Notes: generated by a model from the letters alone, not told the origin. A DNA stretch of 64,000 nucleotides from Novosphingobium sp. (GCA_020848655.1 JADLHU010000051.1:1-64000), one strand, 5' to 3'. Positions 19,483-28,835 are shown, counted from the first letter of the stretch. A program made the numbers and translations.

Positions 19483-19686
19483 ATGGCCGAGATCATCAAC
19501 CTGCGAATGGCGCGCAAGGCGCGGGCACGCGCCGAGGCCGGGCGCAAGGCCGAGGCCAATCGCCGCAAGCACGGCGAAACCGCCGCCGAACGCCAGCGGC
19601 GCGAGATGGCAGGGGCCCGGCTGGCGCGTGAGGTCGACGGCGCCCGCCGCGAACCGGCGCCCGATCGGACGGATGGCACGGACTGA
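19483..19686 (+). CDS. DUF4169 family small basic protein
   Basis: MAEIINLRMARKARARAEAGRKAEANRRKHGETAAERQRRE. Confidence 0.8.
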   Translation: MAEIINLRMARKARARAEAGRKAEANRRKHGETAAERQRREMAGARLAREVDGARREPAPDRTDGTD

Positions 19687-19781
19687 TCGTCTGCCACCTG
19701 CGTAGATAACCGGACTCGCGTTCCGCGCGCGATCTGGCACTATCGCCCGATAAAGGGGGACAAACCCCGCAGGGAGGCGAG

Positions 19782-20582
19782 ATGACGAAGGTCCTGTTGC
19801 TCGTGCACGACGATCCCGGTCAGGAAGCACGAATCCAGGTGGCGGTGGCGCTGGCGCGGGCCTTGCCCGATGCGCGCCTGCATTGCCTCGACGTGTCCCC
19901 CTATCCCACGGTCTACGATCCGGGCTGGAGCCTTGCCCCGCCCATGGTGATCGATGAAACCGAGGCGGAGGCCGCCAACAGCGCCCGCGTGCGCGAACGG
20001 ATCGCCGGCGAAGGCATCGACTGGCGTTGGCACAAGCAGCGCGGCGATTTCGGCGATTGCCTGATGGCGGCGGCGCAAGTGGTCAACATCATCGTGCTCA
20101 ACCGCCGCTTCGATGGATCGCGGCGGCCCGATATGATCGGCCTCGTCTCGCGCGTGCTGACGCACAGCCCGGCGCTGGTCATCGCGGTCGATCCCGAACG
20201 TCGCACGTTCGATCTGGCCAGGCCCGCGATCGTGGCATGGGACGGATCGCCCAAAGTGCTCGGCGCGCTGGAACGGGCGTTGCCGATGCTGACGCTCGCC
20301 ACGCGCGTCGTGCTGTTCCAGGCCGGGTCTCTGCCAAAAGCCGCGCTGCCGGCGGACGCGGGCCTGCGCAAGCTGGCCGAACACGGCATTGCCGCCGAAG
20401 TGGAGATCGACGCCGACGCCAAGGACCCGGTGCTGGCGATCATCGCGGCGGCGAAGCGGCTGGGCGCGGGCTATTGCGTGATGGGCGGCTTCAGCCACAG
20501 CCGCCTGCGCGAGGCGCTGCTGGGCGGGGTCAGCCGCGACTTGCTGACATGCGCGTCTCTGCCGCTGGTCATGGCGCATTGA
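19782..20582 (+). CDS. Universal stress protein (UspA) family
   Basis: MTKVLLLVHDDPGQEARIQVAVALARALPDARLHCLDV...; C-terminal VMGGFSHSRLREALLGGVSRDLL nucleotide-binding motif. Confidence 0.85.
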   Translation: MTKVLLLVHDDPGQEARIQVAVALARALPDARLHCLDVSPYPTVYDPGWSLAPPMVIDETEAEAANSARVRERIAGEGIDWRWHKQRGDFGDCLMAAAQVVNIIVLNRRFDGSRRPDMIGLVSRVLTHSPALVIAVDPERRTFDLARPAIVAWDGSPKVLGALERALPMLTLATRVVLFQAGSLPKAALPADAGLRKLAEHGIAAEVEIDADAKDPVLAIIAAAKRLGAGYCVMGGFSHSRLREALLGGVSRDLLTCASLPLVMAH

Positions 20583-20724
20583 AGTGATTTCGAGCCCGAT
20601 GGAATCATCTGGCGACTCGGAAATCACGGGAAACCAGGAATCGGGAATGCAGCCCTTGATGCAATCGAGGGCGGACGCGCTCCAGGGCAGGGCGTCGATC
20701 CGGCGTGGGCCGGGCCAGCCCCGC

Positions 20725-21963
20725 TCAGATGTGGATTTCGGCCAGCGCGCCGCGCATGCAGTGGTTTGACATCATCGCCGCGCCATAGCCGCCGGCATTC
20801 AGGAACGCGATGTGATCGCCTTCGCGCAGTGGCGGCATGGGGTGGTCCTCGGCCCACAGGTCGATCGCTTCGTTGATGTTGCCGGCGATCGTCATGCGCT
20901 GCCAGCGTGCCGTGTCATGTTCGCGCAACAGGCAGGCGGCCGGTTCGCAGGGCAGGCCGTAATGCACCGGCTCGGGGTGGAGGTTGAAGCCGCCCGCCAC
21001 GCTGGCGAACGTGGTGTCGCGCTTGCGCTCCACATCGGTCACTTCCAGCACCAGCAGGCCGGCATCCTTGACCAGATAGTCGCCCGGTTCGACCGCGATG
21101 GCCACGCCGCGCCCGGCGAACTGGCGGGCCAGGATGGCGGACCATTGGGCCAGGTCCAGCGCTGGATCGCCGGCGCGGTGCGGCAGGCCCAGCCCGCCGC
21201 CGATGTTGACGGTGGCGATGTCCGGGATCGCCTCGGCGGCATCGTCGAGGAACGCCAGCGCCGCCGCGACCGCCTGTTCCCAGCGATCGAGTTGCGGCGC
21301 GAGATAGCCGCAGCCGACATGGAAGTGCAGCGTCGTTAGGCGCAGGTCGAAGCGGCGCGCCATGGCCAGCGCTTCGGCCCACTGTTCGCGATAGATGCCG
21401 AACTTGGTGGTCTTCGCACCGGCATAGGTCAGCTTGTCGCTGTCGGCATAGCCGATGCCCGTGGCGGGGTTGACGCGCAGGCCGATGTCGCGGCCCGGCG
21501 CGCGTTCGCCGATGCGGCGGACCATGCCGATCGTGTCGCAATTGATGTGGAGGCCCGGCACCGCGAGCAGGCGATCGAGATCGCGGCTGGAAACGCCGGT
21601 GCCGGTAAAGCTGATGTCGGTGCCGGCAAAGCCGCAGGCCAGCGCCAGGTCCACTTCGTCGGGCGAACAGACATCGGCGCCGCAGCGCCCGCTGGCCGCC
21701 AGCCGTTGCAGCAGCGGCGCGTAGCGGTTGGCCTTGATCGCGTAATAGGCGCGCGTTGCGCAGCCGCTGGCCGCCAGCGCCGCCAGCACGCGGCTCAGAT
21801 TGGCCTCAACCCGATCGAGCGAATAGATATAAAGCGGCGCACCGGCCGCTTCGGCCAGTTCCAGCACGTCGCGCCCGGCAAAGCGCAGGCGCCCGTCGCG
21901 ATAGCCCAGATCGTCGCGCTGCCACCACGGCGGCGTTGCCAGGACGGGCGCGGTGTGCGTCAT
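20725..21963 (-). CDS. PLP-dependent decarboxylase, fold type III (LysA/ODC-like)
   Basis: YYAIKANRYAPLLQRL PLP lysine region, HFHVGCG, NIGGGLGLPHRAG, AGNINEAIDLWAED motifs; ATGA overlap with upstream SET gene. Confidence 0.85.
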   Translation of the reverse strand: MTHTAPVLATPPWWQRDDLGYRDGRLRFAGRDVLELAEAAGAPLYIYSLDRVEANLSRVLAALAASGCATRAYYAIKANRYAPLLQRLAASGRCGADVCSPDEVDLALACGFAGTDISFTGTGVSSRDLDRLLAVPGLHINCDTIGMVRRIGERAPGRDIGLRVNPATGIGYADSDKLTYAGAKTTKFGIYREQWAEALAMARRFDLRLTTLHFHVGCGYLAPQLDRWEQAVAAALAFLDDAAEAIPDIATVNIGGGLGLPHRAGDPALDLAQWSAILARQFAGRGVAIAVEPGDYLVKDAGLLVLEVTDVERKRDTTFASVAGGFNLHPEPVHYGLPCEPAACLLREHDTARWQRMTIAGNINEAIDLWAEDHPMPPLREGDHIAFLNAGGYGAAMMSNHCMRGALAEIHI

Positions 21964-22424
21964 TCGGGCCAATGGGGGGCAAGGTGGCGCAGGCCTTCGG
22001 GGTTTGGCAATTCGTGGCGACCGGTGATCCAGCGGCGGCAGGCAGATGCGCCGCAGCGGCAGGCGAACTGGCGAAACAGCACGTCCTCGGTTGCCGCATA
22101 GTCGATGGTCAGCCAGCCGCCGGCCGGAATATCGGCCAGCGCGATAAGTTCGAAGCGGGCCATGTCGAGTCGGCAGTTGGGCGCGCAACTGTGCGACAGG
22201 AAGCCGATGAAGCGCGTGCCGGAAATGTGCCGTCCGGGCGAAACCTGCAACGTGTGCTGGCGCAGTTCGCCATCGATGGTGCCGGTGAAGCGATCGAGCA
22301 CCGCGCCGGCCGTGGCCGCGCGTTCGGTCACCACGCCCAGCCCGCGCGCTTCGCAGCAGGCGATGGCCAGCGTGTCGTTCGTTGCGCCATCCGCCGCAAG
22401 GGCGCGTGGCCCGTTTAGATACAT
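21960..22424 (-). CDS. SET domain protein (putative lysine methyltransferase) with post-SET Cys cluster
   Basis: CEARGLGVV, RFIGFLSHSCAPNCRLD, GGWLTIDYAATED, CRCGASACRRW canonical SET/post-SET motifs. Confidence 0.88.
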   Translation of the reverse strand: MYLNGPRALAADGATNDTLAIACCEARGLGVVTERAATAGAVLDRFTGTIDGELRQHTLQVSPGRHISGTRFIGFLSHSCAPNCRLDMARFELIALADIPAGGWLTIDYAATEDVLFRQFACRCGASACRRWITGRHELPNPEGLRHLAPHWPE

Positions 22425-22473
22425 CTGCGCGATTCCCCCCGAAATCCGCGACCCGGATCGGGCCGCTGGCGCA

Positions 22474-22911
22474 TCACTCTATGGAGAAAGTCTTAGAAAA
22501 TCGTAGTCGGTTACGGCCTTCTTCGCGCGCGTAGGATACACGATCCATCAGCTTGCGGATCAGGAGCACGCCAAGCCCGCCGATCGCCCGGTCCTCCAGC
22601 GCCAGCGTGGTGTCCGGGTCTTCTCGTGCGAGCGGATCGAACGCGCCGCCGCTGTCGGCCACTTCACCCTCGATGCGGCCTTCGCCGATGATCAGTCGCA
22701 GGTCCACCGTGGGCGTCACGCCGCTTTCGGCCCCACCATGATCGATCGCGTTGCTGATCGCCTCGTCACAGGCGATCATCATGCTTTGCGCGACGGCGGC
22801 GGGAACCGGCGCCGCATCCAGAAACCGCTCGACCTCGTCGAGCAGCGCGGCAAGGCCGGGTCGGCCACTGGCGAGAGTGCGCTCGAAACTCTTGGCGAAA
22901 CTGCTGGCCAT
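22474..22911 (-). CDS. RsbW/SpoIIAB-like anti-sigma factor serine kinase (HATPase)
   Basis: N box ACDEAISNAIDHGG, G1 DSGGAFDP, G2 IGGLGVLLIRKLMD. Confidence 0.88.
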   Translation of the reverse strand: MASSFAKSFERTLASGRPGLAALLDEVERFLDAAPVPAAVAQSMMIACDEAISNAIDHGGAESGVTPTVDLRLIIGEGRIEGEVADSGGAFDPLAREDPDTTLALEDRAIGGLGVLLIRKLMDRVSYAREEGRNRLRFSKTFSIE

Positions 22912-23046
22912 GGCCCTCGTCCCTATCTCGCGGACAGTTGCAATCCCGCAGAAAGCCAGCTTAATCAAGCAGGCGATTATCTCAACGCCGTCCTTGCCGG
23001 GCAGACCCGCATGGCGGGACGGGCGCAGCGCGGAACAACGGGGCCT

Positions 23047-23379
23047 ATGCACATCGAGGAAAACCACACGCCGGGCGCACTGGTGATCGCCGTCAGCGGC
23101 CGGATCGACAGCACCACCGCTGGCGATCTTGAAGCCGTGCTGCCCGCGCGCGTGCAGGCCGAGGACGCCACCGTGCTCGACCTAGCGGACGTCAGCTATG
23201 TCAGTTCGGCCGGGCTGCGCGTGCTACTGAAAGGCGCCAAGACGGCCAAGGCCACGGGCCATCGCCTGACCCTGGCCGGGCTGGCGCCTTCGGTGCAGGA
23301 AGTGTTCGACATCAGCGGCTTCAGCGGCATCTTCCACATCGTGCCCGACGTGGCGTCCGCCTTGGCTGCGCCGGGCTGA
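23047..23379 (+). CDS. STAS-domain anti-sigma factor antagonist (RsbV/SpoIIAA-like)
   Basis: LVIAVSGRIDSTTAGDLEAVL...VLDLADVSYVSSAGLRVLL with phosphoacceptor Ser context. Confidence 0.9.
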   Translation: MHIEENHTPGALVIAVSGRIDSTTAGDLEAVLPARVQAEDATVLDLADVSYVSSAGLRVLLKGAKTAKATGHRLTLAGLAPSVQEVFDISGFSGIFHIVPDVASALAAPG

Positions 23380-23380
23380 T

Positions 23381-24628
23381 TCAGGCCGGCCCGATTGCCG
23401 CGAAGACGCCCGCCGGCGCGATGAGCACGGCGAAACTTTCGATCAGTTCGTGCGGGCTGGCGCCAGCGTGCTGGCCCGCGTGGATCGCGGCGGCGGCTTC
23501 GGTCGCCGGGTCTGCCAGCGCGAGCAGGCGCGGCGCCGTGGCCGCATCGGCGCGAGTCCAGGCCAACGTGCGCTCTTCCACCAAGGCGAAGGCGCGGCGC
23601 GCGATGGCCAGACATTCGGCGGCAGGGCATTCGGCCGGGTCCGCCGTCATCAGCGTGGCTTCCAGATAGCGCTTGGCGGCCAGCGCGTTGGCCAGCGCCT
23701 GCGCGGGCGTTTCGCCCGTGCAGCGGCCCAGCACCACGGCGGCGCGATGGGCATCGCTGGCCAGCGCGATGAAGCAGCCGGGCGCGGCATCGCCCAGCAG
23801 GCGCGTCGCGATCCGGCGCCCGCCAAGGTCCCGTTCGCACGGTCCGAAGCGATCCTGTCGCCAGCCGTCGAGCGCGCCTTGCGGGCTGCGCGCCTGATCG
23901 CGGCGTAGCGCCAGGCGGCGGTCGCGCAGTTCGGCGGCGCGGGCGCTGGCGTCCATCAGGCGCACGGCGGAGGCCAGGTCGCGGGCTTCGCGGATCGCCA
24001 GGTCGCCGCCATCGGGCACGGGGCCGGCGCCGTCGATCGCGGCCAGCGCCCGCGCGTTGGCATCCAGTTCGCGCACGATGCGGCGCGCCACCAGCCAGGC
24101 CAGCAGCGCCGCGATCAGGCCGCCCGCCAGCGCGATCAGCAGCACGATCCGCTTGATCCGCTCGATCCGCGCGAACAGAGGTTCGGCATCGATCGCGGCA
24201 AGGACATAGGCGCCCGGCCCCGCCGGGGCGAGCGCTACCACCTGGCGCGCGCCGGGGGCGGCCTGCGCCATCGGCAGCGCGATCGGCCGGTCCGGGGCCC
24301 TGGCGGGCACGGCGGCCAGCGCCCGGCGCGCCGGAACGAGCGCCAGCGGGGGCGTGTTCGCGCGGACAAGGTACAGCCCGTCAAGCCCGGCGATGCGCGC
24401 GGCGGCGGCGGCAAGGCCCTTGCGGCGCACCGGATCGGCCAGCAGCCGTTCGGCATTGCCGGGCCAGGCCAGGAATTCGGCGGTGGTGACGGCGGCGGAC
24501 AGCGCCTGGGTATCGAGCGCGCGGGCCATTTCGGCGCGCTCCTGGAAATAGAGCAGCGCGCCGTTGACCACGGCCAGCATCAGGAACAGCGGCGCGGTGA
24601 GCAGGATGATCGTCGTGCGGATGGTCAT
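23381..24628 (-). CDS. Membrane HAMP protein with degenerate SpoIIE/PP2C-like C-terminus
   Basis: Two TM segments, HAMP-like LVARRIVRELDANARALAAI; C-terminal FIALASDAHRAAVVLGRCTGETPAQALANAL resembles FVVGDVSGKGVPAALFMAM with the metal Asp replaced. Confidence 0.65.
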   Translation of the reverse strand: MTIRTTIILLTAPLFLMLAVVNGALLYFQERAEMARALDTQALSAAVTTAEFLAWPGNAERLLADPVRRKGLAAAAARIAGLDGLYLVRANTPPLALVPARRALAAVPARAPDRPIALPMAQAAPGARQVVALAPAGPGAYVLAAIDAEPLFARIERIKRIVLLIALAGGLIAALLAWLVARRIVRELDANARALAAIDGAGPVPDGGDLAIREARDLASAVRLMDASARAAELRDRRLALRRDQARSPQGALDGWRQDRFGPCERDLGGRRIATRLLGDAAPGCFIALASDAHRAAVVLGRCTGETPAQALANALAAKRYLEATLMTADPAECPAAECLAIARRAFALVEERTLAWTRADAATAPRLLALADPATEAAAAIHAGQHAGASPHELIESFAVLIAPAGVFAAIGPA

Positions 24629-25023
24629 GCCCGGCCCTCGCGCTCCAGCGCGGCCAGCCCGACGATGAAATCGGGGCATTCGCGCGCGATGGTGAACAAG
24701 TGCGGCTTGGCCAGGCACAGCGCGGTGAAGCCCTGCGGCCCGGCGTGGTGATCGGCGCGCACCGGCAGGCCGAACAGCACAGAGGGCGCATCGAACACGG
24801 GCACAGCCGGACCAAGCGGGGTCAGAGCATCGCCCTCGCAGCCGACAAAGAGGAACTCGGCGACACTGCCCGCCGCGAGCAGCACCGCACCAGGATCGAA
24901 CCGGCGCTGGCGAGCATGGCGGGCGATGAGCAGCAGCTCGCTTTCATCGAGCAGATGGAACGGCCGCACCGCGCGCAGGACGGTGGCGGTATCCGCGATC
25001 CGGGCGGTGTCCATCCCGTTCAT
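24625..25023 (-). CDS. Cyclic nucleotide-binding-like domain protein (small)
   Basis: VLRAVRPFHLLDESELLLIARHARQRRFDPGAVLLAAGSVAEFLFVGCEG: cNMP-domain N-half pattern; 4-bp overlaps with both neighbours. Confidence 0.68.
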   Translation of the reverse strand: MNGMDTARIADTATVLRAVRPFHLLDESELLLIARHARQRRFDPGAVLLAAGSVAEFLFVGCEGDALTPLGPAVPVFDAPSVLFGLPVRADHHAGPQGFTALCLAKPHLFTIARECPDFIVGLAALEREGRA

Positions 25024-26306
25024 GGCCGGTCCGCCGGTGGCAGGGTGAAGCGGCGATCGCCGAAAGCGGCCTCGACGTGCGCGGTGGCGGGCAGGGGGGC
25101 GGGGTGTCCGGCGACGAGGGCCACCGGCGTGCCGTTGACCCGCACCTCTGCGCTGGTCGCGCCGACGCATTCGAGCGTTCCCGCGGCGTGGTCGCGGATC
25201 AGGCAGGCGCCGTGATCCAGATCGGCCAGATCGCGCCAGCGGGCCGCCAGCGCCGGGTCGCGCGCGATCGTGCGCCCCAGTTCGGCCATCGCCAGCATGG
25301 CCAGGCCCACGGCGGGATCGCGCGCGTCCCCGGCCAGCCAGGCGACGCTGCGCACGGCGTCGTGGGCCAGCAGCGCGAAAGGCGCGGCATCGGCGGCCAG
25401 CGCCTGGCCCAGCAGCGCCGCGTCGGCCGCGCGCTCGTGCCGCTCGGCGGTGTCGCGGCGTTGGGCGGCGCGCGCGGTCATCCGCGCGGCGATGGCGGCC
25501 AGAGCATCGCGCAGCCGCGCCACTTCGCGCGGGCCGCGAATGCGCGCCGGCTCGGCGAAATCGCCCGCCGCGATGCGCAGGGCTTCCTGCTTCAGCCGCG
25601 TGATCGGCCCGCCGATCAGCCGCACCAGCGCCAGCGCCACGACCAGGCAGGCGAGCACCGATCCGATGCCGATCATCGCGCTGGCGAACAGCGCGTTCTG
25701 CGTGGCGACGCGGATCACCGAGATGTTCACATCGGCCCCGGCGGTGCCCGCGATGCGGCCATCGGGCGCATAGAGCGGCGCGGCGGCGGTTTTCAGCAAG
25801 CCCCATTTTTCCTGGTATTCGATCGGCGAGACATAGACCCCGCCGGTCTTCTGGCTGTGCCGCAGCCCAGCCATGGTCTCGGCCGGCAGCGCATCGGCAT
25901 AGCCGACGTTCGAGTGATCATCGCCGAACGAGCTGTCGAGGATATATTCGATGTCCTGCGGCCCGCCCAGGATTTGGCTGTACAGGTAGGTCAGCCCCAG
26001 CTTCTGCCGGATCTGCTGCATCGGCACGACATTGCGGCGATAGGCCTCGCCCTGTTCCAGCACCAGCGGATCGCCGCCGGCGTGCCAGGCGCGGACCAGC
26101 GCGGCGTGATCGGCCGGATCGACCAGCGCGCCGGCGAGCGCGCTCGTCGTCACCAGCTTGCGATCGAACCCGTCGACGATCGTGCCCGAAAGCCAGGTGT
26201 AGACCATGGTGGCGAGCAGCATCGCCGCCGCGATGACGGCGGGCAGGAACGTGCGCAGCAGCAGCGACTGGATGGGCAGGCCGTTACGCCGCATAAGGCC
26301 GCTCAT
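25020..26306 (-). CDS. Membrane sensor with Cache-like periplasmic domain, HAMP, and divergent PP2C-like C-terminus
   Basis: TM-periplasmic-TM; LVRLIGGPITRLKQEALRIAAGDF HAMP; C-terminal FALLAHDAVRSVAWLAGDARDPAVGLAMLAMAEL resembles SpoIIE core. Confidence 0.68.
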   Translation of the reverse strand: MSGLMRRNGLPIQSLLLRTFLPAVIAAAMLLATMVYTWLSGTIVDGFDRKLVTTSALAGALVDPADHAALVRAWHAGGDPLVLEQGEAYRRNVVPMQQIRQKLGLTYLYSQILGGPQDIEYILDSSFGDDHSNVGYADALPAETMAGLRHSQKTGGVYVSPIEYQEKWGLLKTAAAPLYAPDGRIAGTAGADVNISVIRVATQNALFASAMIGIGSVLACLVVALALVRLIGGPITRLKQEALRIAAGDFAEPARIRGPREVARLRDALAAIAARMTARAAQRRDTAERHERAADAALLGQALAADAAPFALLAHDAVRSVAWLAGDARDPAVGLAMLAMAELGRTIARDPALAARWRDLADLDHGACLIRDHAAGTLECVGATSAEVRVNGTPVALVAGHPAPLPATAHVEAAFGDRRFTLPPADRP

Positions 26307-28755
26307 CCTGCGATTTCAGCATGACCAGCGCGAGGTCGGCATGGCGCGCGGCGATTTCGTCCACATCGCGATAGCGCACCCAGGCCGGCCCTTCCGCAGT
26401 GTCGAGCCGCAGGGCCGCTTCATCGCCGGCCTGCGCCACCGCGCGCACCGCCAGCGCCGCCAGCGCATCGAGCGAGGCCCCGCCCAGTTCGCGCGAACGG
26501 GCCAGCGCATCGATCACCGCCAGCAAGGCGGGACCATGCCCGGGCGCGATGCCCAGCAGGCGGCGCAGATCGGCGCGCAGCATCGGCGCGATGCCGGGGC
26601 GCAGCGCCTGGCGCGCGATCCGCGCGAAGGCCGGCGCGGCCAGGCGGGCATGAAGCGCGTGCGCGGCGGCCAGCGCTTCGACCGGGCGGCCCGCCCGCAG
26701 CGCATCCTCCAGCAGCGGGGCGAGGTCGGGCGCGGCGGCGCCGCTGCCGTCGCCGGCCGGCGCGGCTTGCGCGTGCAGCAGCGGGCGCAGCAACTGGAAC
26801 GTGGCGTAATCGACCCCCGTCTCGATCGCCTCGATGGCGTTGCCGCGCACTTTCGGATTGGCCGAATGGAGCGAGACGACGAGCAGGTCGAAGGTTGGCA
26901 GCAGGCCGGCCAGCGCCAGCATTTCCAGCGCGAAGTCGATCGCCGCGCCCACGCGCTCGCGACTGGCGCGGGCCAGCAGGGCCACGGCGCGGTCGTTCAC
27001 GCAGGCGTCCTTGCCGCCATGCTCCAGCGCCGCCGCGCCGGCCAGCAGCGCCCGCGCTTCGCGCAGTTCCAGATGGACCAGCCCTTCGATCTGCGACAGC
27101 AACTGGCCATAGGACAGTTCGGCCAGCGCGCGGGCCGCCACGGCGCGCGCGCGGAACGGCATGCGCCGATCCTGCAAGGCGCTGACCAGGCGGGGGATCG
27201 CCGTCTCGCCGGTTTCGACCAGGCTGGCGGCGATGGCGCGCCGGTCGCGCGGGGCCAGCGTATCGGCGGCGGCAAGAAGCTGGGGGATCGTTTCGGTATC
27301 GCCGATGCGGCCCAGCATGGCCACCGCATCGAGCCGTCCCGCCTGCGGCAGGCCGCCAAGCCCGGCGATCAGGCCGGGAACGAGGTGGAGATCGTCGGGG
27401 CCGGGGCCGGCTGCCGGGGCATCGGCGCGCGCGGCGCGGTGGCGGTCGGCGAAGTTCATCCAGCCGCGCCGCATGTTGCGCGCCATCGCGGTGGGATAAA
27501 GCTGGCGCAGGAACACCACGATCGCGATCAGCGCCGCGCCCACGATCAGCCCGATACCCGACAGTTCGCGCATGTCCATGCGGCTGGCGAACAGCAGCAG
27601 GAAGCCGCCCGCCAGCAGGCTGGCCAGCGGTTCGCACATCCCTTCCACCACGGTGCGCAACGGGCGCTTCACATCGGATGGCACGGCGTTGAACAACAGG
27701 TTCTGGTTGTTGTATTCGATCGAGGTAAGCACGCCGTGATAGGCGAAGAACGCCGCCAGCGCCGCGCCGGTGCCGCCGTGCAGGAAGAAATAGCCGAAGG
27801 CCGCAAAATAGCTGAGCGGCAGGATGAAGGCGACGTTGCGCACGCCGAAGCGCGTGACCAGCCGGTTGAACACGAACAGGCAGACGATCAGGTTGAAGAT
27901 GTTCGACGCCGCATAGAGCTGGCCGAACAGCGCCGCCAGTTCGGCTTCGCTGCGGCCTTGTTCCAGCACGGTGGAATACTGGAATTCCGCCAGGTTGGTC
28001 AGCAGCAGGGTGACGAACAGCGTGGCCGCCAGCACCAGCGTGTAAGGCGAAAAGCGCAACGCCCGCGCCACCGCCGCCAGTTGCCCGAACGCGCCCTTGC
28101 CCGCGCCGGCATCGTCCACCGCATCGACTTCGCTTTCCGCGATCTGCGGCCAGCGCGCCTGGAGCATGCGCGATACCGGCACCGTGGCGATGGCGATGCC
28201 GGCCCAGATCAGCATGAAATAGGGCATCGGGATCACGCCGGCGCCCAGGCTGACGATCATCGCGCCCGCCGCCGTGCCCAGCGAACAGAACGCGGCGAAC
28301 AGCGGGAACAGGCGCTTGGCGTCCTGGATGTCGAAATAGCTGTCGGTGAAGTTCCAGAACAAGGTGTAGAGTGCGATGTACCAGACGGCGAGGTAGAGCT
28401 TCAGCCCGTAATAGACCGCCGCGTGCCATTCGGGCGCGATCTCGCCGTTGAGCAGCGCCCACAGCGCCGCGCCGCCCGCGATCAGCAGGGCCAGCGTCAC
28501 ATCGACCATGTGACCGATCGAATGGCGCACCAGCAGATACGAAAACACGCCCGTGTAGAGCAGCATGACCGGCGGGATCAGCAGGAAGATCACCGGCAGC
28601 TTGTCGGCGCCGACATTGCTGAGGAAGGCCGCGTCGCCCGCGCTGAAGCCCACGCCCATGCCCATCTGGAGCATGAAGCCGAATAGCCCGAACTGGAGCA
28701 GTTTCGGCATTTCGCCGCGCTCCAGCCGGAACAGCCGGTTCAGCAGTTCGCTCAA
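26284..28755 (-). CDS. ATP/ADP translocase (TLC/Npt)-like membrane protein fused to HEAT repeats
   Basis: About 12 hydrophobic segments in the N-terminal half (DAAFLSNVGADKLPVIFLLIPPVMLLYTGVFSYLL... LYTLFWNFTDSYFDIQDAKRLFPLFAAFCSLG), then Ala-rich helical repeats. Confidence 0.82.
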   Translation of the reverse strand: MSELLNRLFRLERGEMPKLLQFGLFGFMLQMGMGVGFSAGDAAFLSNVGADKLPVIFLLIPPVMLLYTGVFSYLLVRHSIGHMVDVTLALLIAGGAALWALLNGEIAPEWHAAVYYGLKLYLAVWYIALYTLFWNFTDSYFDIQDAKRLFPLFAAFCSLGTAAGAMIVSLGAGVIPMPYFMLIWAGIAIATVPVSRMLQARWPQIAESEVDAVDDAGAGKGAFGQLAAVARALRFSPYTLVLAATLFVTLLLTNLAEFQYSTVLEQGRSEAELAALFGQLYAASNIFNLIVCLFVFNRLVTRFGVRNVAFILPLSYFAAFGYFFLHGGTGAALAAFFAYHGVLTSIEYNNQNLLFNAVPSDVKRPLRTVVEGMCEPLASLLAGGFLLLFASRMDMRELSGIGLIVGAALIAIVVFLRQLYPTAMARNMRRGWMNFADRHRAARADAPAAGPGPDDLHLVPGLIAGLGGLPQAGRLDAVAMLGRIGDTETIPQLLAAADTLAPRDRRAIAASLVETGETAIPRLVSALQDRRMPFRARAVAARALAELSYGQLLSQIEGLVHLELREARALLAGAAALEHGGKDACVNDRAVALLARASRERVGAAIDFALEMLALAGLLPTFDLLVVSLHSANPKVRGNAIEAIETGVDYATFQLLRPLLHAQAAPAGDGSGAAAPDLAPLLEDALRAGRPVEALAAAHALHARLAAPAFARIARQALRPGIAPMLRADLRRLLGIAPGHGPALLAVIDALARSRELGGASLDALAALAVRAVAQAGDEAALRLDTAEGPAWVRYRDVDEIAARHADLALVMLKSQDERPYAA

Positions 28756-28835
28756 TTGGTCCCCCGCCGACGTGCCCGGCCAAAATCATCACATGGTTTC
28801 GGGCATCTTAATCACTCGTTGTCACTAAATCCTTT

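Noticed and set aside
26206-28686. 826-aa plus-strand ORF opposite the TLC-HEAT gene
   Set aside because: Arg/Gln/His/Ala-rich, no domain pattern; antisense shadow of a clear membrane protein.
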